64,000 bases of DNA from Firmicutes bacterium UBA6806 (GCA_002452745.1 DKFC01000005.1:19247-83246); one strand, 5' to 3'. Shown: positions 8,219-16,884, counted from the first letter of the stretch. The notes: generated by a model from the letters alone, not told the origin. Numbers and translations are program-made.

Positions 8219-9390
8219 GGGCTCATCCTCCTAAGTTTGTGCTTATTTTTAATTTCTTCTAAAAAATCTTTTTTGAAGTCTGATGAATTTGTTTCATAGT
8301 AATCGTAAATTCGATTGAGTTCATAATCAGTTGAATTCTTCAAAACCTCACAGACTTCTGTAACTTTTCTCTCTCCGTTTGGAAGCCTTTCAACGAATAT
8401 GAGTAAATCAATGGCTGAAATAATCTGCCGTCTTATCAGAGTATGATTGATTTCTGAATAACTGGATGCAATAACCTCAAGCCTTGTGAGCATGTCGAGT
8501 GCTGAGTTGGCGTGACCCGTTGAAAGCGATCCATCGTGGCCTGTGTTCATGGCTTGTAGCATGTCGATGACTTCTTCACCACGAACCTCTCCCACTATAA
8601 TTCTATCAGGCCGCATCCTCAGTGCATTTTTTATGAGTGCTGCTATGGAAACGCCCTGTGTGCTAGAATTGGTCTTCTTTACTTCCAAAGTCACTAAGTT
8701 ATCATGATTTTGAATTTGAAGTTCGGCAGCATCTTCTATGGTGACAATCCGCTCACTGGTTTGAATATATTGAGATAGACAATTTAAGAGTGTTGTCTTT
8801 CCAGAACCGGTACTGCCACATATGAACAAGTTAAACTTGCTCTTGATGCAAACTTCAAGGAAATCAGCCAAGTCTTGAGGCAACATGCCAAGTTGAATCA
8901 ATTCTTTAGGATCATTGAAGCTCTTTTTAAATTTTCTAATGGTAATAGCGGGACCATTTAGAACCACGGGGTCTATAATGACGTTAACACGTGAGCCGTC
9001 TTTTAACCGCGCATCGAGAATCGGGTTGCCTGTGTTGATCGGTCTGTCAATTTCAGTGGCAATTTTGTGAACCAAACTCATCAGATGATTCCTATGAGAA
9101 AAGACATAATGAGTGCTTTCAAGCCGTCCTGCTCGTTCTACAAATATGTGTTCAGGCCCGTTTATCATGATTTCACTGATGGAATCATCGTCAAGCAGAG
9201 GCTGAATAATATCGTATTTAAAAATGGCGTCGAAGAGGTTCTCCTTAAGCTGCATTTTTTCATCAACACTCAGGTGACCTAATTCAGAAACTTGCTCATG
9301 TATGGCTTGTTTGACTAAGTTTTCTTCAACATGAGTGACCTTCCCTAAAATGCTGTTTTTTAATTCCTGAATGTATTCAAAAGTAATCAT
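8215..9390 (-). CDS. tadA: TadA/CpaF-type secretion ATPase
   Basis: Hexameric ATPase that powers Flp pilus assembly or related secretion. 391 residues with the N-terminal domain of the CpaF class, ending in SEIMINGPEHIFVERAGRL, the Walker A GSTGSGKTT at 192-200, an Asp box around TIEDAAELQ, Walker B RIIVGE at 263-268 and the His box TGHDGSLSTGH at 283-293. All motifs needed for catalysis are present, so this is the active motor of the locus. An AGGA ribosome site precedes the ATG. Confidence 0.93.
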   Translation of the reverse strand: MITFEYIQELKNSILGKVTHVEENLVKQAIHEQVSELGHLSVDEKMQLKENLFDAIFKYDIIQPLLDDDSISEIMINGPEHIFVERAGRLESTHYVFSHRNHLMSLVHKIATEIDRPINTGNPILDARLKDGSRVNVIIDPVVLNGPAITIRKFKKSFNDPKELIQLGMLPQDLADFLEVCIKSKFNLFICGSTGSGKTTLLNCLSQYIQTSERIVTIEDAAELQIQNHDNLVTLEVKKTNSSTQGVSIAALIKNALRMRPDRIIVGEVRGEEVIDMLQAMNTGHDGSLSTGHANSALDMLTRLEVIASSYSEINHTLIRRQIISAIDLLIFVERLPNGERKVTEVCEVLKNSTDYELNRIYDYYETNSSDFKKDFLEEIKNKHKLRRMSP

Positions 9391-9405
9391 AGTTTCAGTC
9401 CTATC

Positions 9406-10224
9406 CTAAAATATTTCGTGAATACTTTTCTCTAGATGCATCCCCAATTCTTCAGTTGATGAGAGTTTTAATTGATCCAACAGAATACTTTTGACTGGTT
9501 CGTCATCTCTCAGTTTCTCAAGCTGTTTTATCAGAGAATCGCCAACTTTTGTTGAGGTACTATTTATATAAATCACATGGTCTGACTTTAATGTTAATTC
9601 ATAATCAAGTCGTGTCCTGAAGGGAATTATATTTAAAACCAAGTTGTATTTTTCTTGAAAACAAGTGACAATTTTTTGTATATCTTCCATTGGAGGTGCA
9701 ATCATATCCTTAATACTATTGAACAGCGAAAGATGATAAAATTCATTTATTTCATCTTTGATGAGGTATTTCTCAAGTTGAGCACAGTTTAGTGTGTCAA
9801 ACGTGTGCATATCAAATAATATGTCTGAATATGGATTGATGGAAAAATCACATAAAATGAGTGGCGATGATTTTGAAAGTGCCTTCGCCATCTCATAAGC
9901 ATATTGAGAAACCATTTCTTCAGAAACGACTGAATAAACTTGATGATCTTGCTGTTTAAGTATCCTGAGAATATCCAAGTAACTTTGATATTTATAAATC
10001 ATAGACTGTGATGCTCTAATGTTGGAATCTTCTGTGAGATAAATCACTTGATCTGTTTGGAGCCAGTTTGGAAGATTTTCATTGCTTTCTCGATCAATAA
10101 TCACTTTATCTTGCTCAGAAATGAGAACAGATGATAGAGACTCTATTAGCTTTGAACTATTCATGGCTAAGGCAATCCTATCATAGAGTTTATTGATATA
10201 TGCAGATTCTAAAAAGTAGTACAT
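9406..10224 (-). CDS. TadZ/CpaE-like protein lacking Walker A
   Basis: 272 residues from an ATG at 10222-10224 behind GGAGG; the frame is open for 48 more codons upstream but those are AT-rich and lack a ribosome site. The first 100 residues look like an atypical receiver-type domain. From about 115 on the order of strands and helices follows the ParA/MinD family: AYEMAKALSKSSPLILCDFS where the P-loop and following helix should be, and LVLNIIPF then SDHVIYINS where MinD proteins have the partner-ATPase core. No GKGGVGKT-type loop exists. TadZ proteins position Tad machines; several are ATP-independent. First gene of the tad-like run. Confidence 0.55.
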   Translation of the reverse strand: MYYFLESAYINKLYDRIALAMNSSKLIESLSSVLISEQDKVIIDRESNENLPNWLQTDQVIYLTEDSNIRASQSMIYKYQSYLDILRILKQQDHQVYSVVSEEMVSQYAYEMAKALSKSSPLILCDFSINPYSDILFDMHTFDTLNCAQLEKYLIKDEINEFYHLSLFNSIKDMIAPPMEDIQKIVTCFQEKYNLVLNIIPFRTRLDYELTLKSDHVIYINSTSTKVGDSLIKQLEKLRDDEPVKSILLDQLKLSSTEELGMHLEKSIHEIF

Positions 10225-10335
10225 AATGGCCTCCAAAAGAAAATAAAAAGAACTAAATGGTAAAAAATGTATTGAACATGATGTTAGTATACAACAACTG
10301 TAATAAAATGTAAATACATATTTTGTAAAAAGCTT

Positions 10336-10366
10336 CATAAAAAAAATCGCTTTTGAAAGCGATTTC
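10336..10366 (-). terminator. Intrinsic terminator between the GNAT remnant and the tad locus
   Basis: Perfect 10-base arms AAATCGCTTT (10344-10353) and its complement (10356-10365) with a two-base loop, followed on the minus strand by eight T. It ends the transcript from the 10.4-11.2 kb genes before the tad-like genes begin. Confidence 0.8.
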
Positions 10367-10377
10367 ATTTGTTATAC

Positions 10378-10674
10378 TTAAATATTGAGTTGTCCTATCG
10401 TTCTTGTTTTAAATAAACCATGCTGTTGTCCATCTTCAAATATAGGATAATCATAATTGTCTGTAAAGAAGTTCTTGAATCTATGTGATTCTTTAAATCC
10501 ACAAGATTTGTAAAATAAAAGAACTGGTTCAAAGTCACCTGTCCCTACAAACATGGTTTTGCAGTCCAGATAATAGGAAAACAGAAATTCTATCATGCTT
10601 TCCTGCTCATCTGCCAGTGGCAAAAGATCAATATAGTCTTTTTTATTTTGTTGAAAATCATTGTATTTCTCCAA
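10378..10674 (-). pseudogene. C-terminal remnant of a GNAT acetyltransferase
   Basis: The 98 residues contain the last part of a GNAT fold, ending LLFYKSCGFKESHRFKNFF then DNYDYPIFEDG, a pattern known from about 140-170-residue acetyltransferases. The usual acetyl-CoA-binding loop (Q/R-x-x-G-x-G/A) is missing; at that place the protein reads ADEQESMIEF. Only 13 bases separate its first ATG from the DUF402 gene and there is no ribosome site, so the N-terminal half cannot be nearby. I read it as a decayed or truncated gene; a small protein with a new role cannot be excluded. Confidence 0.5.
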
Positions 10675-10687
10675 TATATGCAGTTGG

Positions 10688-11215
10688 TTATAATCGTTCC
10701 TTCAAAAAATCTTCCATAAAGGCCCTATCGCTTATGACTTCACTTATGAGCCTTTCAGAAACCGCATATGCAAGTTCATAGTCCTTTTGGTTTATCACTT
10801 CTAATTTCAAGGCTTCTTTTAGCTCATCTTCATCAAGTAGGACGATTTCATAATTGGGTCTAACCACAACATCAAGGTATAAATCATGGTAATAATATCG
10901 ACCTAAAGAATCCTTCCCCTTTGACTTTAAAATATCAAAATACCATTCTACAATTTGATTTTTGGAATCATAAACCGCATTTACACACCAGTTCTCATGC
11001 TCAGGAAGAAATGATATACATGTATAGCCATCATCAAATAATACTTTATGTGAATCTTCATATTCGCCCATAAGCTGATAATGTACAATTGTATTTTTTA
11101 TAATTGACATGACACCATTCCTACTGCCATCTAATTCAATTATTTCGCATGAGTAATCTTTTAACCAATCCCAGCTTTCTCCATTCAAATACTTTATTTT
11201 CATCTTCATCTTCAT
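10688..11215 (-). CDS. DUF402 domain protein (Ntdp-type phosphatase fold)
   Basis: 175 residues. The DUF402 core is recognisable in WYFDILKSKGKDSLGRYYYHDLY (read as WYFDI, then YHDLYLDVVV) followed by LLDEDELKEAL. Characterised members of the family include a nucleoside tri/diphosphatase and the RNA-5'-end related FAU-1 protein; which applies is not visible. Three in-frame ATGs (ATGAAG repeated) begin the gene and the first has GAGG at six bases, so I use it. It is followed by the GNAT remnant on the same strand. Confidence 0.8.
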   Translation of the reverse strand: MKMKMKIKYLNGESWDWLKDYSCEIIELDGSRNGVMSIIKNTIVHYQLMGEYEDSHKVLFDDGYTCISFLPEHENWCVNAVYDSKNQIVEWYFDILKSKGKDSLGRYYYHDLYLDVVVRPNYEIVLLDEDELKEALKLEVINQKDYELAYAVSERLISEVISDRAFMEDFLKERL

Positions 11216-11300
11216 TGAGGCCCTCTTAAAGCATTAAGTCCAGTTCTATATCCACAAAGCCGATACTTGCGCAGGTAAAAAGCCCTAAACTAGATTTAAC

Positions 11301-11813
11301 TTACTTCTGTTTCTTACTTTTCAATGTTTCAACCAGTGCCTTGAAATCGGCATGGGGGATTGTTCTTCCAGGATAAACAATATCAGTCAAGTTAAAGACA
11401 TCAGGAATCCATGTCGTTAAAAATTTGTGGAACGGCGAACTCATAGTGGCAGCGACTTCATCTATAAACCAGTAATAGACTCTGGAATCATATACACCAT
11501 AAGGAAATGGATAAATATACAAACAGCCTATGCACTTTGAATCATCTGGAGTTACAATCGTATAGGCAAACCCTTCATTTTTGTCAAATTCATCTTGATG
11601 CTCTTGCAAATCACGATAATTTTCTTCTAAAGTCATATTATCTGACGGCCACTCATCATTTACTTGGAAAATCTGACGTAGGCTCTCTTTGCTTGACATG
11701 ACGGCTTCATAATCTTTTCTGACCTCTTCTACAGTTAATTTCCTGAGGACGAATTCAGGTGTCTTTACCTGATATGGAGCTTTAAAATCTGTTGGAACAA
11801 ATAAGTAGGGCAT
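11301..11813 (-). CDS. GNAT-like N-acetyltransferase
   Basis: 170 residues, starting at the ATG at 11811-11813, which follows GGAGG by five bases; a TTG 12 bases upstream is part of that ribosome site. The order LRKLTVEEVRKDYEAVMSS, then YTIVTPDDSKCIGCLYIYPF and SRVYYWFIDE, follows the GNAT beta-strand pattern of family members that act on small molecules or protein N-termini. The final helix and strand that close the usual fold appear divergent (LTTWIPDVFNLTDIVYPGRT). Substrate unknown. It stands alone, with about 85 bases to the DUF402 gene. Confidence 0.6.
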   Translation of the reverse strand: MPYLFVPTDFKAPYQVKTPEFVLRKLTVEEVRKDYEAVMSSKESLRQIFQVNDEWPSDNMTLEENYRDLQEHQDEFDKNEGFAYTIVTPDDSKCIGCLYIYPFPYGVYDSRVYYWFIDEVAATMSSPFHKFLTTWIPDVFNLTDIVYPGRTIPHADFKALVETLKSKKQK

Positions 11814-11969
11814 ATTGACCTCCAATAGTCTCTATATTTTATTAATTGAGGGTTCTATCGCTTTCAAAATACGTATGTTATAAATTTTCGTCTCTGATCG
11901 TTGCAATTTTATTGTCCTTATTAAGTCAAATAGATTTAAAAGTACAGCCCTGTCCCCTGAAAGAGACTG

Positions 11970-12290
11970 CTATTTCTTCTTTTTACCATAAGGATATTTG
12001 GTGTTAAAAATTTTTTCGTTTCGATGCCATAGAATGATGCCGTAAATGACGCCAAAGATCATGAAGAAAGCCAGTGTCATCAAAAATTGATAAATTGTAA
12101 ATTGAGCATTTGCCTTGGTGACAGCATTTAAAATCATCATCAAAATCCAATAGATGACAAATGTTCCTATCCCCCAGCTAAAAACACCAAATCGAATGAC
12201 GAATTTCCGTTTGCCCAAATCCCTATTTGCCTGCCAGTTCTCATAGACCATTTCGTTGTATTTTTTTTTGCGGTTTGTCTCTTTTGCCAT
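11970..12290 (-). CDS. Small two-helix membrane protein
   Basis: 106 residues with a very basic N-terminus (KETNRKKKYNEMV), two membrane segments (about 34-58 and 68-90) and a lysine-rich tail ending GKKKK. I start it at the ATG at 12288-12290, behind GGAGG. I do not recognise a named family. It lies on its own between a GNAT gene and the terminator of the carboxyltransferase gene, so context gives no function. Confidence 0.6.
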   Translation of the reverse strand: MAKETNRKKKYNEMVYENWQANRDLGKRKFVIRFGVFSWGIGTFVIYWILMMILNAVTKANAQFTIYQFLMTLAFFMIFGVIYGIILWHRNEKIFNTKYPYGKKKK

Positions 12291-12351
12291 GAATGCCTCC
12301 AATTTCTAGTTCTTCTTTGATGGTATAGCAAATTATATTGTTTGTAAAGTG

Positions 12352-12394
12352 AAAAAGAAAGGGAACGCCATCTGTTGTCATGGCATTCCCTTTC
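12352..12394 (-). terminator. Terminator after the carboxyltransferase gene
   Basis: Arms GGGAATGCCAT (minus strand, 12380-12390) and ATGGCGTTCCC (12361-12371) pair over 11 bases with one G-U, then TTTCTTTTTC follows. It lies 35 bases past the stop. Confidence 0.8.
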
Positions 12395-12429
12395 CTTATA
12401 AGTTAAAAGTTTTGAGTTTTGATAGCAAT

Positions 12430-13827
12430 TTATACAGGGTGTGTTTGTTGTTCTTTATCGACTAATTCGTTGTCTATTTTGTATTTTTGAGTTTGTCTGA
12501 ACTTAAAGTAATCTTCAGCAACTTGTGGGAACAACGTGTATGAAAGGACATCTTCTTCTTCTTCGAGATATTCTTTCATTTTGTTTCTCTCCTCTTCTAA
12601 TTGAGGTTTTATCGTATCGGCAGGTCTGCAAGTAATGACTTCTTGATTGCCAATGATTTTCTTAGTGATTTCATCTGAAATTTTCACAGTTGGCTTTCCG
12701 TACATCCCTTTTACATACTCTTTGATTTCTTTAGGAACCATTTTGTAGCGCTCACCCGTGATGACGTTTAAAACTGCCTGAGTTCCCACCATTTGGCTTG
12801 TTGGTGTTACAAGTGGCGGATAACCGAGATCTTCTCTAACGCGAGGAACTTCTTTGAGAACTTCTTCGAATTTTTCAAGCGCATTTTGTGCTTTTAGCTG
12901 TGAAACGAGATTGGATAGCATTCCACCAGGAACTTGGTATACCAATGTATTGATATCTACGCCTAAGATTTTAGGGTCAAGTAATCCAGTCTCAAGTGCC
13001 TTATCTCTAATTGGTGCAAAGTATTGAGTGACTTTATCGAGTTGTTTTAAGTCAAGCCCAGTTTCATAAGGTGTTCCTTGAAGTGTAGCCACAAAAGGTT
13101 CAGTTGGTGGCTGAGACGTTCCGCTTGCAAATGGAGAAATCGCAGTATCAATAATGTCAACGCCAGCTTCAATCGCCTTTAAATAAGTCATAGAAGCAAG
13201 ACCGCTTGTGCAGTGTGAATGGATTTCCAATGGCACTGAAATGTTAGCTTTTATAGCTTTTACCAATTTCTCAGTTTCGTATGGAACCAGTAAGCCCGAC
13301 ATATCTTTGATACAGATTGAGTCCGCACCAAGCTGTTCCATTGATTTTGCCAGATCAACATAAGTTTCAATTGTGTGCACTGGGCTAATTGTGTAAGAGA
13401 TTGCAGCTTGTGCATGACCGCCTTCTTTTTTAGTGGTAATAAGTGCTTTTTCAATGTTTCGAATATCGTTAAGTGCATCGAAGATACGGATAATGTCAAT
13501 GCCGTTCCCAATAGAACGTTTGACAAATTCTTCAACAACATCGTCAGCATAGTGTTTGTAACCTAAAATATTTTGACCTCTTAAAAGCATTTGAAGCTTT
13601 GTATTTTTAACGTGTTTGCGTAATATTCTCAATCTTTCCCATGGATTTTCATTTAAGTAGCGCAGTGATGCATCAAATGTTGCGCCACCCCAACACTCAA
13701 GAGCGTGGTAACCAATAGAGTCAAGTGTTTCTAAAATGGGTACCATTTGTTCTGTTTTGAGACGGGTTGCGATTAATGATTGATGGGCATCTCTTAATAT
13801 CGTTTCTGTTATTTTAATAGCAGACAT
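12430..13827 (-). CDS. oadA: Oxaloacetate decarboxylase alpha-type carboxyltransferase, no biotin domain
   Basis: 465 residues of the carboxyltransferase fold shared by oxaloacetate decarboxylase alpha, pyruvate carboxylase and transcarboxylase 5S. Visible are ETILRDAHQSLIATR with the metal-binding Asp, ALECWGGATFD, the region ICIKDMSGLL with the carbamylated lysine, and the metal site LEIHSHCTSG. The C-terminus stops near residue 465 without the MKM biotinyl domain, so it must work with a separate biotin carrier. No carrier, biotin carboxylase or OadB/OadG subunit is nearby. An AAGGAGGG site precedes the ATG. It faces an Lrp-type regulator. Confidence 0.85.
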   Translation of the reverse strand: MSAIKITETILRDAHQSLIATRLKTEQMVPILETLDSIGYHALECWGGATFDASLRYLNENPWERLRILRKHVKNTKLQMLLRGQNILGYKHYADDVVEEFVKRSIGNGIDIIRIFDALNDIRNIEKALITTKKEGGHAQAAISYTISPVHTIETYVDLAKSMEQLGADSICIKDMSGLLVPYETEKLVKAIKANISVPLEIHSHCTSGLASMTYLKAIEAGVDIIDTAISPFASGTSQPPTEPFVATLQGTPYETGLDLKQLDKVTQYFAPIRDKALETGLLDPKILGVDINTLVYQVPGGMLSNLVSQLKAQNALEKFEEVLKEVPRVREDLGYPPLVTPTSQMVGTQAVLNVITGERYKMVPKEIKEYVKGMYGKPTVKISDEITKKIIGNQEVITCRPADTIKPQLEEERNKMKEYLEEEEDVLSYTLFPQVAEDYFKFRQTQKYKIDNELVDKEQQTHPV

Positions 13828-13944
13828 GCTATCCCTCCTTGCTAAAACTTGGATATGATCATGACTAGGTACTGATAATACATGTGAAAATGCGAAATCA
13901 CCATACTTTATGCCATGTTTTTATCCCCTAACTGATTCTAAAAA

Positions 13945-13997
13945 AATGATATCATTGCTGCGAATAACTGTACAGCGAAATTAAAAAGTGATATGAT
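13945..13997 (+). promoter_or_regulatory. Promoter of the Lrp-type gene with adjacent 12-bp palindrome
   Basis: TGTACA at 13969-13974 and TATGAT at 13992-13997 are 17 bases apart, a good sigma-A promoter for the regulator gene at 14060. The perfect palindrome AATGATATCATT (13945-13956) sits just upstream, between the two divergent genes, where an autoregulator could bind. Confidence 0.55.
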
Positions 13998-14059
13998 GTA
14001 TATAGTTTAATAATTAAGAAGATTGAACATTATTCTTAATATAATTAGGGGGTTTTCAA

Positions 14060-14506
14060 ATGGATGCTACTGATTTAAAGATTATAAAGATTCTTCAAGA
14101 GGATGGCCGCATCTCTATGAAAGAGCTTGGCGGGCGTGTGAACCTAACCTCTCCAGCTGTTTCCGAACGTGTGAAGAGACTTGAAGAAAATGAGATTATT
14201 ACTGGGTATACGGCAATTGTAGACCCCAAAAAGCTAAACATGCATGTTGAAGCGATGGTTCATGTGGGCATGAAAGTAAGTTCTCATGGAAAATTTAAGA
14301 AATTGGCCAATGAAGAGCCTGCAATTATAGAATGCCATCACGTTACAGGTGAAGACTGCATGACTGTTAAAGTTATTTGCCAAGATACACACGAGTTGGA
14401 GATGATTTTAGATAAGATACAGACCATTGGGAGCACTAAAACAGCAATTATCTTGTCCAGCCCACTTAAGAGAAAGCCAATTTTACCACATGAGGACAAT
14501 CTTTAA
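14060..14506 (+). CDS. Lrp/AsnC family transcriptional regulator
   Basis: 148 residues. N-terminal winged helix-turn-helix (about 3-60: DLKIIKILQEDGRISMKELG then LTSPAVSERVKRLEE) joined to an AsnC-type ligand domain (about 65-140), including VTGEDCMTVKV, the usual small-molecule pocket region. Such proteins sense amino acids and control nearby transport or catabolic genes. It is divergent from the carboxyltransferase gene, which is a candidate target. GGGGG lies seven bases before the ATG. Confidence 0.92.
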   Translation: MDATDLKIIKILQEDGRISMKELGGRVNLTSPAVSERVKRLEENEIITGYTAIVDPKKLNMHVEAMVHVGMKVSSHGKFKKLANEEPAIIECHHVTGEDCMTVKVICQDTHELEMILDKIQTIGSTKTAIILSSPLKRKPILPHEDNL

Positions 14507-14652
14507 AGTGACAATCGGCAATATAACTTTGCTTGCCCGCTGAATAAGTCGGAGGCATTGTATAATTGCATAATTGTATTTTTTATTATATCGTTTAAAC
14601 ATAACAAATCTATTATATGAAAATAAACAAATTATTGATTTTTGATAAAAAA

Positions 14653-14748
14653 AAGCCTCTAGCTACTTACTAGAGGAAATAGGGGGGAAATTTATTAATT
14701 TTGCTTAATAGCAAGCTATTAAGTTATTTCTGATATACCCCCCTATTT
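14653..14748. other. Nested hairpins between the Lrp gene and the condensation-like gene
   Basis: Three structures lie close together. CCTCTAG at 14656-14662 pairs with 14670-14676 and has a T tract only on the minus strand. AAATAGGGGGG at 14677-14687 pairs perfectly with CCCCCCTATTT at 14738-14748. Inside that loop CTTAATAG at 14704-14711 pairs with 14716-14723. The outer 11-base stem with its inner hairpin precedes the start at 14835 by about 85 bases and could be a leader structure of that gene. No known riboswitch consensus was recognised. Confidence 0.45.
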
Positions 14749-14834
14749 TAGGTTTATTCAAAAAACAGACAAGATAAATTGAAACATTTTGTGAACAAAG
14801 ATGAAATCGTTTGTCTTGGATTAGGATGGATAAA

Positions 14835-16124
14835 ATGAAGAAAGAGATTAAAGGCAACTGGTACAAATTGGACAATGCAGGGAAACTATATCCTTCCATA
14901 GCCTCCTCACGTGTATCCACTTTTTTTAGGCTCACAGCTGTTTTAAAAGAAGTGGTGGACGTAGATATCCTCCAAGCGGCACTGGATATAAGTGCTTTAA
15001 AATTTCAAGTTTTCAATGTGAAACTTAGACGTGGCGTGTTTTGGTATTATTTTGAAAAATCAAAAGTCCCCCCTATCGTTCATCTTGAACGATACTATCC
15101 GTGTACATCAACAGACCTTAGAAATAGTCAGCCAGTTCCCTTTAAGATTCTCTACTTTGAAAATCGCATTCATTTGGAGATATCACATGCTGTTTCAGAT
15201 GGTGCTGGAGGGATGGTTTTTTTGAAGGATATTTTAAAGAACTACTACGCTCTTTTAAATGGAGAAAAACCTAAAAAGAGCCCTCAAATTGGTGCAGATG
15301 ATTCAGAAGGCGCTCTATCCAAGTACGAAGAAGATGCCTTCAAAGAATACTATGAAAAAAAGATTCCTTTGCCAACCAAAATTGAGAAGGCATATCACTT
15401 TCCCTTTAAATTAATTGAAAAAGGAGAATACAGAATTACCAGTGGCACTTTTTCTGCTGAGGAGTTTAAGAAACTATCGAAGAAGTATAATACTTCTCCG
15501 ACAAAATTGCTATTGTGTTTGTATTTTGAAACCATTCAAACTTTTGTCAGAGGGATTCCAAATTTAAAGCAAAAAGAACTCAAACCAATTATTATCAACA
15601 TGCCTGTGAATTTAAGAACAATTTTTCCTTCGGAAACGCTTCGAAATTTTTTTATCAGTGTGACGCCCAGTATTGACTTGAGGCTGGGAGATTACAGCAG
15701 AGAGGAAATTTTAAAATATCTAGATCACTATTTTGCGCTTAGTTTAGACCCTAAACATCTTAAACGATATATATCGAGGAACTTTAGAAATGAGCTCTTT
15801 TGGCATGTGAGATTGATTCCGCTAGTGATCAAGAATCTGATGATGCCAATTATATACAACTACTATGGAGAAAGCAGCTATACCAGCAGTTTATCTAACC
15901 TTGGAACGGTAAAGATTGAGGATGCTTATGGCGATATTATAGAGCGAATGGAAGTACTGCCTCCACCGAGTGAAGGCAATATCGTAAAGGCAACTGTGAT
16001 TACCTACAACAATCAAACGACAATTGCCTTTGGAAGCCTTACAGATGATCGAATCATAGAGAGAGCTTTTTTTAGGAAGCTCAGAAAAGAAGGACTTGAA
16101 ATTAAGATTGAGACCAACTATTAG
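14835..16124 (+). CDS. NRPS condensation-domain-like acyltransferase (COG4908 type)
   Basis: About 429 residues with a single condensation/alcohol-acetyltransferase-type fold. The catalytic HxxxDG motif is present as ISHAVSDGAGG at roughly residue 118, and the later region IINMPVNLRTIFPSETLRNFF and SSYTSSLSNLG matches the second half of such proteins. These stand-alone enzymes transfer acyl groups to alcohols or amines and are not part of a peptide synthetase here. The start ATG follows AGGATGG; an ATG nine bases upstream is possible. The next gene, a zinc-ribbon membrane protein, follows at once and the two are probably one unit. Confidence 0.75.
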   Translation: MKKEIKGNWYKLDNAGKLYPSIASSRVSTFFRLTAVLKEVVDVDILQAALDISALKFQVFNVKLRRGVFWYYFEKSKVPPIVHLERYYPCTSTDLRNSQPVPFKILYFENRIHLEISHAVSDGAGGMVFLKDILKNYYALLNGEKPKKSPQIGADDSEGALSKYEEDAFKEYYEKKIPLPTKIEKAYHFPFKLIEKGEYRITSGTFSAEEFKKLSKKYNTSPTKLLLCLYFETIQTFVRGIPNLKQKELKPIIINMPVNLRTIFPSETLRNFFISVTPSIDLRLGDYSREEILKYLDHYFALSLDPKHLKRYISRNFRNELFWHVRLIPLVIKNLMMPIIYNYYGESSYTSSLSNLGTVKIEDAYGDIIERMEVLPPPSEGNIVKATVITYNNQTTIAFGSLTDDRIIERAFFRKLRKEGLEIKIETNY

Positions 16125-16153
16125 ATTTGGACTTCAATGGAAAGGAGACTTAT

Positions 16154-16873
16154 ATGGCCTATTGCAGTCAATGCGGCGTAAAACTGGAAGAACATATTGA
16201 AGTGTGTCCACTCTGTGATTATCGCGTCCCAGAGGACCTCGTCAATCAGCAGAAAAAACAGCCCGCATATCCCAATCCCATAAATGCCTATGAACGGCAA
16301 AGTTATGTAACGAGAAATAAAATTTTTTACACGTATTTTATGATTAGCTTAGCGGCTATGTCCATATTACTTGTGCTCAACTCGCTCATTAGACCGACAC
16401 ATAAGATATTTCAATACAGTGTAATTTGTATTGTGGCATCCAACATCGTGGTGTTTTTACTGCTCGGTTATATAAAACGGGTTGATAGAATCTTTTTGGG
16501 ACTTGGACTGATGACAGTTTTTTTAACCTTGATGCTGGACAGCATAGATGCCAAAATGACTTGGTCGTTGACCTATGCCGCCCCAATCACGGTTGCCAGT
16601 ACAGCTGTTTTTATGATTGTCTCTAGAAAGTATGCAAAAGGAGCTCATACAAACCACTTTATTTTCGTCCCTGTTTATATCTGTATAGCACTTGCTATTT
16701 TACTGCCTATAATTGAGATTATTATCGCCCTTAATATTATTCACAAAGTGCACTTGAGCTGGTCGCTGATATCGACAATTTCACTCCTTGCCTTTTCAGG
16801 GATTGTGGCGGGACTTTATTTTCAAATGCCAGAGTATATCAAAGAAAGAATCATACGCCTCTTCCATGTTTAA
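16154..16873 (+). CDS. Zinc-ribbon DUF6320-type membrane protein
   Basis: 239 residues. The N-terminus is a zinc ribbon with CSQCG and CPLCDYRVP (four cysteines within about 20 residues). From about residue 65 onward come six hydrophobic segments, ending with a short basic tail. This is the layout of DUF6320 proteins, which I recall as common neighbours of condensation-like COG4908 proteins in Clostridia. The ATG at 16154 follows AAAGGAG; the longer frame would start inside the gap after the upstream stop. Likely a membrane partner of the acyltransferase, role unknown. Confidence 0.7.
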   Translation: MAYCSQCGVKLEEHIEVCPLCDYRVPEDLVNQQKKQPAYPNPINAYERQSYVTRNKIFYTYFMISLAAMSILLVLNSLIRPTHKIFQYSVICIVASNIVVFLLLGYIKRVDRIFLGLGLMTVFLTLMLDSIDAKMTWSLTYAAPITVASTAVFMIVSRKYAKGAHTNHFIFVPVYICIALAILLPIIEIIIALNIIHKVHLSWSLISTISLLAFSGIVAGLYFQMPEYIKERIIRLFHV

Positions 16874-16884
16874 GGAACGGATGT

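Noticed and set aside
14705..14935. Minus-strand 76-codon frame across the leader of the condensation-like gene
   Set aside because: It overlaps the structured leader and the real start region, lacks a ribosome site and has unusual composition.
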